Origin: Olsenella uli
GTDB lineage: Bacteria; Actinomycetota; Coriobacteriia; Coriobacteriales; Atopobiaceae
Direction: 5' to 3'
NCBI RefSeq assembly: GCF_016899935.1
Contig: NZ_JACJJK010000010.1
Span: forward strand, 1-64,000
Length of the DNA stretch: 64,000 bases
The notes beneath the pieces are model-generated. The model was not told the origin of the DNA and ran no database searches. It saw only the letters and a program-made list of their open reading frames with translations. Below, in pieces: positions 25,086 through 35,145 of the stretch (position 1 is its first letter; each line of letters starts with the position of its first letter). Made by a program: the position numbers and the translations under genes.

Positions 25086-25568
25086 CTACGACACGTCCGC
25101 CTGGGTCGGCGCGGCGTCCGGCGTCTGCGCAGCATCCCCATCAGGGGCGTCCGCGTCCGAGCCGAGCTCGATCGTCACCGCGTCGCCGGTGAGGACCATG
25201 CCGTAGTTCTGCGTGGCGATGCGCGAGATGCGCGCGTTGCTCGAGAGGACCGAGCGCTGGACCCTCAGCTGGTCGTTGAGGCTCGTCGACTCCTCGATCT
25301 GGGCGGAGAGGTCGGCGTTGGAGCTCAGGAGCGAGACCGTGGCGGCGGAGATGCCGACGCGGACCATGCCGAGGGCCACGAGGGCCGCCGCGACCACGAG
25401 CACCGCGCGCAGACGGGCCACGAAGGTCGGCGACACGCCGGCGCGGGCGCGGGCGTCGAGCCCGCCGCCGGTGACGACCTCGAAGGAGGGGGCGGCCCGG
25501 CGCTCGAGGCGCTCGCGCCTCTGCTCCGCCGCCTCCATGTTGTATGCCTCGGACCCCTGGTACCTCAT
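25086..25568 (-). CDS. ftsL: FtsL-like cell division protein
   Basis: 160 residues. A charged N-terminus of about 55 residues, one membrane helix (RLRAVLVVAAALVALGMVRV) and a short extracellular coiled coil (LLSSNADLSAQIEESTSLND) followed by IATQNYGMVL give the FtsL/DivIC-type topology; the tail is acidic and Pro/Ala-rich. Assignment rests mainly on this topology and on the position just upstream of ftsI. AGGAAG precedes the ATG. The 253-bp gap in front of it likely holds a promoter. Confidence 0.85.
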   Translation of the reverse strand: MRYQGSEAYNMEAAEQRRERLERRAAPSFEVVTGGGLDARARAGVSPTFVARLRAVLVVAAALVALGMVRVGISAATVSLLSSNADLSAQIEESTSLNDQLRVQRSVLSSNARISRIATQNYGMVLTGDAVTIELGSDADAPDGDAAQTPDAAPTQADVS

Positions 25569-25630
25569 AGCAACTTCCTCGTATCACTCGGCGCGCGCCG
25601 ATGCTGATCATCTAGGCAGGTACGCTGGGA

Positions 25631-25674
25631 ACTTGAGGGTTACTTGATGCATAATCCTCAAGGTGTACTTGAGC
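25631..25674 (-). promoter_or_regulatory. Cluster of ACTTGA boxes upstream of ftsL
   Basis: Three direct copies of ACTTGA (25631, 25642, 25667) and one inverse copy (CCTCAAGG, 25656-25663) lie 60-100 bases ahead of ftsL in a stretch far poorer in G+C than its surroundings. The rest of the 25569-25821 gap contains no gene I can support; a 30-codon minus-strand frame at 25691-25783 has no ribosome site. No clear -35/-10 pair was found. Confidence 0.45.
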
Positions 25675-25821
25675 GACCTTAAGAGTTCATTCAGAGATGG
25701 TTGACAGTTCGTTTAGTGTTCGGTGGTGGTGCGGTTATGGTTCGTGCTGCTGCGTTGATGCTTCGTTTCTCTCGCTCTCTCATAGACGGCTCGCGCCGGC
25801 CATGACACCTTGGGTCCCCCT

Positions 25822-26790
25822 TCAGGCGACGTCGAGCTTGACCGCCACCCGCATGAGGGCGCTGCGCGACCTCGGGTTGGCCGCGACCTCCTCGCCGGAG
25901 GCGACGAGGGGCCTTCTCGTCCTGACGCTCACGATCGGCACGTGACCGCACACGCACACCGGAAGGTCCGGCGGGCAGGTGCACCCCTGGGAGAGCTCCG
26001 AGAAGACGTGCTTGACGATCCGGTCCTCGAGGGAGTGGTAGGAGATCACGCAGATCCTCCCGCCGGGGTTGGCCCAGCGGACGGCCGCGCGCAGCCCCCG
26101 GTCGAGCACGTCGAGCTCATGGTTGACCTCGATGCGCAGGGCCTGGAACGTCCGGCGGGCGGGATGTCCGCCGGTTCTTCTCGCCGCCGCGGGGATCGCC
26201 GCCTTGATGACGTCCACGAGCTGGAGCGTCGTCTCGATCGGCGCCTTGGCGCGCCGCTCGACGATCCGTCGGGCGATGCGGGCGGCAAAGCGCTCGTCCC
26301 CGTAGACGCGAAGGATTCGGGTGAGGTCTGCTTCGTTGTAGGTGTTCACGACCTCGGCTGCGGTAAGGGTGTGGTTCCCCGAATTCATGCGCATGTCGAG
26401 CGGGGCGTCCTCGTGGTACGAGAAGCCGCGCTCCGGGATGTCGAGCTGGGGCGAGGAGACGCCGAGGTCGAAGAGAAAGCAGTCGACCCCGGGCACCTCC
26501 GCCTCGACGAGAAGCTCGTCGAGGTCGCCGAAGTTGCCCTTGAGGAGGGACGTCGCCGCCTGCGGGACCTCGCGCTCGAGGCGCTCGGTCGCCGCCGCGA
26601 GCGCCATGTCGTCCTGGTCGATGCCGATCGACAGGCCGTCCGGCGCCACGCGCCTCGCCAGCTCCACGGTGTGCCCCGCGCCCCCGAGGGTGCAGTCGCA
26701 CACCACCTCCCCCGGCTGGGGGTCGAGCTCGGCGAGGACCTCGGCGAGCATCACGGGTACGTGCCGATATTCTGCTGTCAGGACCCTCAC
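25822..26790 (-). CDS. rsmH: 16S rRNA (cytosine-1402-N4) methyltransferase
   Basis: 322 residues. HVPVMLAEVLAEL, CDCTLGGAGHTVELA, IDQDDMALAAATERL, FDLGVSSPQLDIPERGFSY and ISYHSLEDRIVKHVF are RsmH/MraW motifs, including the SAM-binding loop. It methylates N4 of C1402 in the ribosomal P site. The GTG at 26790 is chosen because the conserved HVPV segment must be included and murZ-side overlap is not possible; AGGGG is unusually close to it, so the exact start is uncertain. The stop of mraZ lies four bases upstream. Confidence 0.93.
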   Translation of the reverse strand: MRVLTAEYRHVPVMLAEVLAELDPQPGEVVCDCTLGGAGHTVELARRVAPDGLSIGIDQDDMALAAATERLEREVPQAATSLLKGNFGDLDELLVEAEVPGVDCFLFDLGVSSPQLDIPERGFSYHEDAPLDMRMNSGNHTLTAAEVVNTYNEADLTRILRVYGDERFAARIARRIVERRAKAPIETTLQLVDVIKAAIPAAARRTGGHPARRTFQALRIEVNHELDVLDRGLRAAVRWANPGGRICVISYHSLEDRIVKHVFSELSQGCTCPPDLPVCVCGHVPIVSVRTRRPLVASGEEVAANPRSRSALMRVAVKLDVA

Positions 26791-26793
26791 CCC

Positions 26794-27252
26794 CTAGTCG
26801 TGGAAGAGAAGCGCGTCAAGGTCGTCCTCGAGGCTCTCCTGCGTCGCGTTCCACTTCTCGGCGTTCCAGACCTCGAAGTGGTCCCCGGCGCCCACCACCG
26901 TGACGGCGTCGGTGAGGCCGAGCTTCTCGCGCGTGCCGGGCTTGGCCACGTCGAGCTTGCCGAGGGCCACGCGACCGGCGGAGTCGATGTCGACCTCCAC
27001 GGCGCGCGCCCACAGCCCCGTCCTCAGGCGAACGTCATCGCGGCTGCGAGGGTCGAAGTGGTGGTCGCCGTACTCGAAGAGCCCGTCGACGTACGCCTCG
27101 AACCCCTCGGGGGTGAAGCCGTTCACGCAACCGTTGAGCGGGACGAGGTATATCGTCTTCTTGTCGCCGTCCACGAGCTGCTTGCGGAAGACGGCCGGCA
27201 GGGTGACGCGCGCCTTGGCATCCACGGACATCGGATACGACCCGGCAAGCAT
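26794..27252 (-). CDS. mraZ: Transcriptional regulator MraZ
   Basis: 152 residues with two SpoVT/AbrB-like halves: MLAGSYPMSVDAKARVTLPA with FRKQL, and VEVDIDSAGRVALGKLDVA. MraZ binds direct repeats in front of its own gene and regulates the division cluster. The ATG at 27252 is preceded by GGAGGGAGGGTGAC. The matching operator with four boxes is found about 65-100 bases upstream. Confidence 0.95.
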   Translation of the reverse strand: MLAGSYPMSVDAKARVTLPAVFRKQLVDGDKKTIYLVPLNGCVNGFTPEGFEAYVDGLFEYGDHHFDPRSRDDVRLRTGLWARAVEVDIDSAGRVALGKLDVAKPGTREKLGLTDAVTVVGAGDHFEVWNAEKWNATQESLEDDLDALLFHD

Positions 27253-27302
27253 GTCACCCTCCCTCCGAGACGAGAACCCTGCCCCGAACGGAGCGTGAGA
27301 AC

Positions 27303-27353
27303 ACTATACGCGAATCGCCACACTTTTTGACACGAGACCACACCTTCCCACAC
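27303..27353 (-). promoter_or_regulatory. mraZ promoter with four MraZ boxes
   Basis: Read on the minus strand, GTGTGG occurs at 27348-27353, 27338-27343 and 27318-27323, with a weaker GTGTCA at 27328-27333; the period is exactly 10 bp. A -10 hexamer TATAGT lies at 27303-27308, so the boxes cover the -35 region. Regularly spaced GTGG-type repeats are the known MraZ target, which points to autorepression. Confidence 0.85.
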
Positions 27354-27360
27354 CCCGTGG

Positions 27361-27714
27361 TTGAAATCTGGGCGTGAGCGGTCTTTGGCGGCGCGCCGCG
27401 ACCCAAGATGTGGGGTCCTCAGACGCGCGCGGCCACAAGCGGGGCGCCCGTCTGTTCGCCTTTCCGGGAACAGATTGTGTGGGTGCGATGAATCCGCAGC
27501 TCACGACGGCTTTTTCTGTTCTTCTCGGCCTTTTCCCAGCTCAGGGGGCCAGCGGGGGACATCCGATCCGGTGGGGCGCCGTCCCACGCTCGCGCGCCCC
27601 GCCCTCCCCCGCTCGCGGAAGCCCTGCAGGGCGGGCGGCGCGGCGCCCTATACTTGCGCCAGGAACCGCTCAGAAGGCGCGGCCGCACGGCGCGCTCCGA
27701 GAGATTGGCCGCCC
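27361..27714. other. Intergenic region without a supported gene
   Basis: This 354-bp divergent spacer between mraZ and the lipoprotein gene holds a short hairpin (TCTGTTC/GAACAGA), one copy of the 12-mer (GTTCTTCTCGGC at 27518) and a -10-like TATACT at 27649-27654 that could serve the lipoprotein gene, without a good -35. The lower-GC half next to mraZ contains the MraZ operator. I see no coding sequence or known RNA. Confidence 0.5.
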
Positions 27715-28341
27715 ATGCTCACCCGTCGTGCCCTTCTCGCCCTGTCCGCAGGGCTGCTCGCCGCGCTTCCCGGATGCGCCGCGGGCGGCCCCGACCCCGC
27801 GCCGGAGCCGGACGGCGGCGCGCGGACGCAGCCGGTGCAGATGCGCCTCACCGTCCCGGCCTCCTACCTCGCGTTCACCGGGAACACGGCCGAGGGGACG
27901 GCGGAGGGCTACGAGAGCTACTCAGACGGGGAAATCGACACGAGCGTCCTCGAGGACGGCTCGCTCGAGCTCTACCTCACCGACCACTGGTACGGGCAGC
28001 TGCGCGCCCAGTGGGAGGACGAGCTCGCTGACGGGACGGACGCGCTACGCGGGCGGGACGACGTCACCAGCGTCGAGGTGACGGAGGGCCGCGACGACGT
28101 GAGCGTCACGGCGCGCGCCACCTTTGCCGAGCGCGCCGACGCCGACCTCTACCGGGTCGTCGCCGCCTGCGGCTTCCTGCAGCTCCTCGACCCGGAATCC
28201 GACGGGCAGGGGGACTGGGCGGTCGAGGTCAGCCTCGTGGACGCCGAGACGGGCACGGAGGTCGTGCGGGGCACGGTGCCGGCCGACGAGCTCTCCTACA
28301 GTCGCGAGAGCTGGGACGCGGCCGTCTCTGCGGGGCCCTAG
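27715..28341 (+). CDS. Predicted lipoprotein of unknown function
   Basis: 208 residues. The N-terminus is a lipoprotein signal: MLTRRALLALSAGLLAALPG then Cys21 (lipobox LPGC), so the mature protein should be lipid-anchored outside the membrane. After a Pro/Gly-rich linker comes a soluble acidic domain with alternating strands (QMRLTVPASYLAF, SVEVTEGRDDVSVTARATF, WAVEVSLVDAETGTEVV). I do not recognise the family. The ATG has only a weak purine stretch upstream. Its stop codon overlaps the stop codon of the convergent TPR gene within a single CTAG. Confidence 0.8.
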   Translation: MLTRRALLALSAGLLAALPGCAAGGPDPAPEPDGGARTQPVQMRLTVPASYLAFTGNTAEGTAEGYESYSDGEIDTSVLEDGSLELYLTDHWYGQLRAQWEDELADGTDALRGRDDVTSVEVTEGRDDVSVTARATFAERADADLYRVVAACGFLQLLDPESDGQGDWAVEVSLVDAETGTEVVRGTVPADELSYSRESWDAAVSAGP

Positions 28342-30725
28342 GCGCCGAGCGAGGCGAGCACGTCGGCGAGTGCGTCGTCGCGCCGGTCGGCCGCCTGCAG
28401 GTACGCCCGGAGCAGCGGCTGGGCCGCCGAGAAGAGCCCGGCCTCCGTGCAGGCGACGGCCGCCGCACGGAGGCGCTCGGAGAGCCGCCCCGTGTCTCCC
28501 GTGGGCAGGCCCGCCCTCTCCAGCACGCGGGCGAGGCGCTCCCCCGTGAGCGCGGCCGGGTCGAGGCGACTCGCGGCCAGGGCCTCGCGCTCGCGCTCCG
28601 CGAGCAGGCCGAGCTCGCGGCGGGCGGGCCCCGCCTGGGCGCGGCCCAGCTCGACGCAGCGCCGGTAGCAGGCGACGGCGGCCTCCACCATGCCGAGGTC
28701 GTAGGTCAGCGCGGCAAGACGGTAGAGGCAGAGGGAGAGGCCGTCGACGGTCGGGCAGCGCGTCGCGGCCTCGCTCACCGCGCGCACCGCCTCGTCGGTC
28801 CGTCCCAGATCGCGCAGGCAGTCCGCGCGGGTGATCGTCGCCTCGACCGTGCACGGGGCGAGCGCCACGGCGCGCTCCGCATGGGCGAGCGCGCGGTCGA
28901 GGTCGCCGGGAAGGCCGCGCCGGCGCTCGAGGACCGCCGCGTACTGGTGCGCGAGGAAGTACGCGTCCGGGACGAGCCGCACGGCGCGGCCGTCGGCGCA
29001 GTCGAGGTTGTAGGCCACGCGCTCGGGGATCGAGCGGAAGTAGCGATGGGCCGTCCGCTCGTCGTCGCGATAGGCGCCGGCTGCCTCGATGGGCGCGAGG
29101 GCGTCCTCGAGCAGGTTCGCGACCCTCGAGAGCTCCTCCTGGTCCTGCTCGTCCGTCGCAGGGACGAGGGGCCCCGCCTGGCGCACGGCGCGCTCGAGCG
29201 CCGAGCCGCCGACAAAGCACTCGATGAGGCCGTTGGTGTCCTCTACGTCGAGCTCGCCGGCGACCAGGGCGCACGTCGTGCGCTCGCAGGCCTCGACGAC
29301 CGAGGCGTCCGTGGCGGACGCGCGCAGCTCGGAGAGGGCCGCCACCGCGTCCTCCGTCGTGTCGCCGAGCCCGCCGAAGTCGTCCGCGACGCGCTCCCAC
29401 GCGTCAAGGCGCACCACGCTCTCCGCGATGCCGAGCTCGGAGCGCCGGTGCGCCCCGCAGGCGCGCACGACCGCCTCGGGGCAGGGCTCGTCGGAGAGCT
29501 CCACCGGGCGATAGCGCTCGGCCGGGCGCAGCTGGGCGTCGACGAACGACAGCAGCGGCGCGACGGGAGCGAGCCAGCCGTCCGCAGCGGGGCGATAGCG
29601 CAGCTCGGCGGAGGGCTCGGGCAGGCCGCCCTCGCGCGAGGCGGCCACCATGCGCTCGAGCGAGGAGCGCGTGATCTCTGCGGAGAGGACGCAGTCCACG
29701 CTCCCGTCCTCGTGGCAGCTGACGACCACGCGGCGAATCGCCGGCGAGGCGGCGAGCGCCGTACGGGCGACGAGCAGCGCCAGGTCATACGCGTAGGCCC
29801 GGGCGAGCGCGACGCGCTCCGCCCCCGGCGCGAAGGAGAAGGCCGCCGGCCGGGGCACGGCCACCCGCACCCCGAGCAGCCCCTCGGAGACGTTGAGCCG
29901 GAAGTCCGCGACCATGCGGAAGGGCACCGGCAGGTTCTCCAGGGCGTCGGCGAAGGCCGCGCGCACGGCCCACTCTCCCCCGGGGGCGGCGCCCTCGGTG
30001 ACGGAGGCGAGAAAGCGGCTGCCCGGATGGCGCACGGGCTCCAGGCGGGAGACGCCGGCGAGAAGGACGCGCAGCCGCTCGTCCAGCGTGGCGGGCGACC
30101 GGGCCATCTTGGCCGCGTCCTGCCCGAGGTTGAGGGCCGCCTCGACGGCCCAGACGCGGTCCACGTCCTCCCGGGACGGCCACGCGTCCTCGGGCACGAG
30201 CCACCAGCGGCCGCTGCGCGCGAGCCTGCGGGCGCGGCAGCGCGGCTCGCCCGTCCAGTCCGCAATCCCCGTGCGCCGCACGAGCTCGCGCTGGTCGGCG
30301 GGCAGCTGGTCGGGGGCGTCCGCGACGAAGTAGCGCAGCGTCGCGAGCGCGTCGTCCGAGCGCGGGAGCACCTGGTCGAGCGGCGCGATGCCGCCGTCCG
30401 CACGCGCGGGCGCGGGCCTCGGCGCAGGTGTGGGCGCGGGCGCCGCGTCCTTCTCGGCCTCCCGGGGCGCCGGGGCCGCCCGCAGGCGGTCGCGCAGCCG
30501 CAGCGCCACGACCAGAATCCCCAGCACGACGAGCGTGACCCCCAGGAGCATCCCCCGGGCGACGTCGCGCATCTCGGAGGCGTCGCGCCAGCCGGTCCCG
30601 GTGTAGGACGGGTCGTTGCCGATGGAGGCGTACTGAGAGAAGGCGTAGACGAGGACGAGCGCCCCCGCCACGACCATGCCCGCGCCGAACCACGCGGGAA
30701 TCGGACGATCTCCGGACCGACTCAT
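28338..30725 (-). CDS. Membrane-anchored TPR protein of unknown function
   Basis: 795 residues. Two membrane helices lie near the N-terminus (about residues 12-30 and 57-77), followed by a Pro/Ala linker and a large soluble region. The C-terminal third has helical repeats of the TPR type (DLDRALAHAERAVALAPCTV, TITRADCLRDLGRTDEAVRA, MVEAAVACYRRCVELGRAQA). The central part (about 150-450) shows no family I recognise. ATG at 30725 with GAGGGG in front is preferred to a GTG two codons upstream. It may act as a scaffold; no function can be assigned. Confidence 0.78.
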   Translation of the reverse strand: MSRSGDRPIPAWFGAGMVVAGALVLVYAFSQYASIGNDPSYTGTGWRDASEMRDVARGMLLGVTLVVLGILVVALRLRDRLRAAPAPREAEKDAAPAPTPAPRPAPARADGGIAPLDQVLPRSDDALATLRYFVADAPDQLPADQRELVRRTGIADWTGEPRCRARRLARSGRWWLVPEDAWPSREDVDRVWAVEAALNLGQDAAKMARSPATLDERLRVLLAGVSRLEPVRHPGSRFLASVTEGAAPGGEWAVRAAFADALENLPVPFRMVADFRLNVSEGLLGVRVAVPRPAAFSFAPGAERVALARAYAYDLALLVARTALAASPAIRRVVVSCHEDGSVDCVLSAEITRSSLERMVAASREGGLPEPSAELRYRPAADGWLAPVAPLLSFVDAQLRPAERYRPVELSDEPCPEAVVRACGAHRRSELGIAESVVRLDAWERVADDFGGLGDTTEDAVAALSELRASATDASVVEACERTTCALVAGELDVEDTNGLIECFVGGSALERAVRQAGPLVPATDEQDQEELSRVANLLEDALAPIEAAGAYRDDERTAHRYFRSIPERVAYNLDCADGRAVRLVPDAYFLAHQYAAVLERRRGLPGDLDRALAHAERAVALAPCTVEATITRADCLRDLGRTDEAVRAVSEAATRCPTVDGLSLCLYRLAALTYDLGMVEAAVACYRRCVELGRAQAGPARRELGLLAEREREALAASRLDPAALTGERLARVLERAGLPTGDTGRLSERLRAAAVACTEAGLFSAAQPLLRAYLQAADRRDDALADVLASLGA

Positions 30726-30761
30726 GGGCACCCCTCACGTCGAAGAATCCGCCCCCAGTAT

Positions 30762-30792
30762 ACGTGGAAAAGGGACAGTCCCTTTTCCACGT
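30762..30792. repeat. 31-bp perfect palindrome (ACGTGGAAAAGGGAC family)
   Basis: Two 15-bp arms (ACGTGGAAAAGGGAC and its exact complement) flank one central base. The architecture and the AAAAGGG core match the TGCCTAAAAGGGGTC palindromes. The right end overlaps the stop codon of the Xer-type gene, so it may act as its transcript end. A close relative lies inside alaS at 61832-61862. Confidence 0.9.
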
Positions 30793-31688
30793 CAGCTGCG
30801 GGCGCGCGGGTGGGCGGAGAGGTACACGCGGCGGATGTGGGTGCGGTCGAGGTGCGTGTAGAGCTGGGTCGTGGCCACGTTGGCGTGCCCGAGCAGCTCC
30901 TGGACCACGCGCAGGTCCGCCCCGCCCTCCAGGAGGTGCGTGGCGAAACTGTGGCGCAGCGTGTGCGGGTGCAGGCCGGAGATCCCCACGACGCGGCCGT
31001 ACTTCTCGACGATCGCATGGACGGACTGCCGAGAAAGACGTCCGCCCCGGGCGTTGAGGAACACGGCGGGGCAGGGCACCCGCCCCGCGAGCGCGCCGCG
31101 CCCCTCGTCGAGGTAGCGGCCGAGCGCGTCGGCCGCCGCGCCCAGGACGGGCACCACGCGCTCCTTGGAGCCCTTGCCCAGGACGCGCAGGAGCCCCTCG
31201 TCCAGGAGCACCGCGCGCTCGTCGAGCCCCACGAGCTCGCTCGCGCGCAGGCCGCAGCCGTAGAGCACCTCCAGCACGGCATGGTCGCGCAGGCCCGCGG
31301 GCGTGCGCGGGAACGGCTGGTCGAGCAGGCGCGCCGCGTCCTCGCGCGAGATGACGTCGGGCAGGCGGCGGGGCTTGGCCGGCAGGGGCAGGTCGGCGGT
31401 CGGCAGCGTGCGCGCGATCTCGTCGGTCAGCATGAAGCGGTGGAAGCCCTTGACGGCCGAGGCGGCGCGCTCCACCGACGAGGCGGCCAGGCCGGCCTCC
31501 GTGAGCGCGGCGACGTGCGCCTCCACGAGCTCGAGCGTCACCTCGTCGGGCCGCGTGACCCCGCGCTCGGCGAGCCACGCCACGTAGCGCGCGAGGTCGC
31601 GCCCGTACGAGGCGACGGTGTTCTCCGAGCAGCCCCGCTCGACGGCGAGGTAGCTCAGATACTCCTCCCGGGCTCGCGCGAGGTCCAC
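30792..31688 (-). CDS. Xer-type tyrosine recombinase
   Basis: 298 residues. The N-terminal SAM-like domain ([20 protein letters not shown]) precedes a catalytic domain with [14 protein letters not shown] (first Arg), [15 protein letters not shown] (Lys), [20 protein letters not shown] (His-x-x-Arg) and [20 protein letters not shown] (His and nucleophilic Tyr). Length and lack of accessory genes fit a housekeeping XerC/XerD rather than a phage integrase; XerD is more likely but cannot be fixed from sequence alone. GTG at 31688 is preceded by GGGAG and lies directly after pyrG. Confidence 0.88.
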   Translation of the reverse strand: MDLARAREEYLSYLAVERGCSENTVASYGRDLARYVAWLAERGVTRPDEVTLELVEAHVAALTEAGLAASSVERAASAVKGFHRFMLTDEIARTLPTADLPLPAKPRRLPDVISREDAARLLDQPFPRTPAGLRDHAVLEVLYGCGLRASELVGLDERAVLLDEGLLRVLGKGSKERVVPVLGAAADALGRYLDEGRGALAGRVPCPAVFLNARGGRLSRQSVHAIVEKYGRVVGISGLHPHTLRHSFATHLLEGGADLRVVQELLGHANVATTQLYTHLDRTHIRRVYLSAHPRARS

Positions 31689-31696
31689 GGCGCTCC

Positions 31697-33346
<1,650 letters not shown>

Positions 33347-33499
33347 GGGGACCTCCCGCAGAATCCGGTTTCGTTTCCACGGGTCTCCATGGTAGCGCGC
33401 GCCGGGGCCGGCGGCGGGTCCGTTCGCCGATTCCGTCGCACGCGCGAAACATTGCGACACGCGCCGGACACGCGGGACCGGCGGACGCCGGGCGGGACG

Positions 33500-34411
33500 C
33501 TACAGGTACCGGCGCCAGTCGTCGTCCTCGTCGTCGGCGGCGGAGGCGCTCGCGGCGGCCTCGGCGGCGGCCCGCTCGGCACGGCTCACGTACGGCGCGG
33601 CGTTTGCCTCCGGGAACGTGGCGAGCGCGTGCTCGAAGACCTCGAGATGCTCGTCCGCGCGCCCGCGCGGCACGGCGAAGGTCACCTCGCGCGCGGCGTG
33701 GGTGCCGCCCGCGAGCTCCGCGCGGAACGTCTCGGCGACCACGGCCGCGTCCCAACCAAAGACGCCGCAGCCAAAGGCCCCGAGCACGAGCTTCTCGTGG
33801 CCGAGCTCGTCGGCGAGCGCCATGAACAGCCGCACGCGGTCGCGCAGGGCGGCGAGCAGCGCGTCCTCCCCCACGTGGTAGTCCGCGCGGGCGCGGCGCG
33901 CGTCGGGGGCGGCGGCCACGATCACGTCGGCATAGGAGTGGTAGCCGTCCCGCTCGAAGCGCACGCGCGGCACCACGAGCGCGCGGTTGCGGTAGAGGTG
34001 GCAGTTGACGTAGCGCCGGCGGTTCTCGGCGTACCAGGGGCCCTTCTCGCGCAGGACGTTGTAGAGGAAGCTCGCCGAGCAGAGCGCCTGCTCCTGACCC
34101 CACGAGCCGCGCTCGTAGCCGCCGCCGGGGTACAGGAACGAGGCGAAGTCGAGCACGGCCAGGTCGCACGCCGAGGCAAGCCCGCGCCCGCGCGCGAGCA
34201 CTGCGGAGACCGTGTCCTCGTCCACGACGGTGACGGTCGGCACGCACGGCTCCGCCACCGGGACGGCCGGGGCGCCGTCGTAGGTGCGCACGTCCCTGAC
34301 GCAGGAGGCGATCTCGCCCGGGAAGCGGCGCGCCATCTCCTCGACGTGACGCCGCGCCTGCTCCGCCCGACCGGGCCCGCGCCCCTCGCGTCGCGCGTTC
34401 TTCTCAGCCAT
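33500..34411 (-). CDS. PARG-like macrodomain protein (TIGR02452 family)
   Basis: 303 residues. The fold signature is VLDFASFLYPGGGYERGSWG followed by QEQALCSASFLYNVL, then DVIVAAAPD and LVLGAFGCGVFGWDAAVVAE; these are typical of microbial-type poly(ADP-ribose) glycohydrolases. The catalytic loop normally reads GGG-x(6-8)-QEE. Here the GGG is at 96-98 and the triplet at 106-108 is QEQ, so the second glutamate is a glutamine. It may bind ADP-ribose without cleaving it efficiently. The acidic tail ends in DDEDDDWRRYL. ATG at 34411 with GGAAGGGGG upstream. It is divergent from an XRE regulator across a repeat array. Confidence 0.85.
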   Translation of the reverse strand: MAEKNARREGRGPGRAEQARRHVEEMARRFPGEIASCVRDVRTYDGAPAVPVAEPCVPTVTVVDEDTVSAVLARGRGLASACDLAVLDFASFLYPGGGYERGSWGQEQALCSASFLYNVLREKGPWYAENRRRYVNCHLYRNRALVVPRVRFERDGYHSYADVIVAAAPDARRARADYHVGEDALLAALRDRVRLFMALADELGHEKLVLGAFGCGVFGWDAAVVAETFRAELAGGTHAAREVTFAVPRGRADEHLEVFEHALATFPEANAAPYVSRAERAAAEAAASASAADDEDDDWRRYL

Positions 34412-34489
34412 GCGTGCCCCCTTCCTCGTGGTTGGTGCCATTCTCGCACAGCGGCAGAACGCGGGCGAGAAGAACCTCGACGCGCGGCG

Positions 34490-34762
34490 ATCCGAGAATC
34501 ACCGGGGTTGTCCCAGCGCCGTCCGGGAATTGGCGCCCTTGTCCCAAGCGATTCCGAGAATTGCCGCCCTTGTCGCAAATCGATCCGTTTTTCCGGGCCA
34601 GTGCGCAGATCGGGCGCGCGCATCCTGGGGTTTTGTGACCGGGGGTGCGACAAGAACGGCGATTTCCGGACGCACACGTGACAAGGGCGCCAATTCCCGG
34701 AACCCGCCAGGCCAAGGGCCGCGATTCCGGGAACCCACCGGGACAAGGGCACCGTTTCTCGG
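34490..34762. repeat. Mirrored 31-bp repeat array, locus C
   Basis: Forward units (TTGTCCCAGCGCCGTCCGGG..., TTGTCCCAAGCGATTCCGAG...) each measure exactly 31 bp. After a centre of about 75 bp with CGGGCGCGCGCATCC, inverted units follow (starting GACAAGAACGG, GACAAGGGCGCC, GCCAAGGGCCGC, GACAAGGGCACC), again 31 bp apart. The array fills the divergent gap of 431 bp between the PARG-like gene and the XRE regulator, so promoters of both must lie in or beside it. Confidence 0.88.
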
Positions 34763-34842
34763 AAGCCCACCGCCGCCCGCGGCTTTGGGATTGCAACACA
34801 CGTATGGTGGCCCAGCCCACCGCTTGGTCCGATATTCGTCCT

Positions 34843-35145
34843 ATGGAACTCAGATCGGACAACGTCCCCGACTTCAGGGACCATGCGACGCGCCTCGGCT
34901 ACCGCCTTCGCGACCTGCGCCGCGAGCGGGGCCTGAGCCAGGAGACCGTCGCCCATCGGGCCGGCCTCGCCCTCTACACCTATCAGAAGTTCGAGAAGGG
35001 CGAGTCCAAGCCCGGCACGCCGATGAACCCCACCTATCACACGCTGCTCTCACTCGCCTGGGTCTTTGACCTGGACGTCAGCGAGCTCCTCGACCTGGAC
35101 GGGTCGGGCCGGCGGACCCCGGGGCGCCCGGGCCCGCAGGGCTAG
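34843..35145 (+). CDS. XRE-family helix-turn-helix regulator
   Basis: 100 residues. The HTH is clear: LGYRLRDLRRERGLSQETVA then HRAGLALYTYQKFEKGESKP, followed by MNPTYHTLLSLAWVFDLDVS, the usual five-helix XRE/Cro layout; the C-terminus is short and Pro/Gly-rich. Start is uncertain: ATG at 34843 is preferred because the domain begins soon after, but neither it nor the in-frame ATG at 34804 has a good ribosome site, so a leaderless message is possible. The stop overlaps that of recN in one CTAG. Confidence 0.8.
   Translation: MELRSDNVPDFRDHATRLGYRLRDLRRERGLSQETVAHRAGLALYTYQKFEKGESKPGTPMNPTYHTLLSLAWVFDLDVSELLDLDGSGRRTPGRPGPQG

Noticed and set aside
25691-25783. 30-codon gene (MREREKRSIN...) between rsmH and ftsL
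   Set aside because: No ribosome site and no recognisable feature; more likely part of a leader or promoter region.
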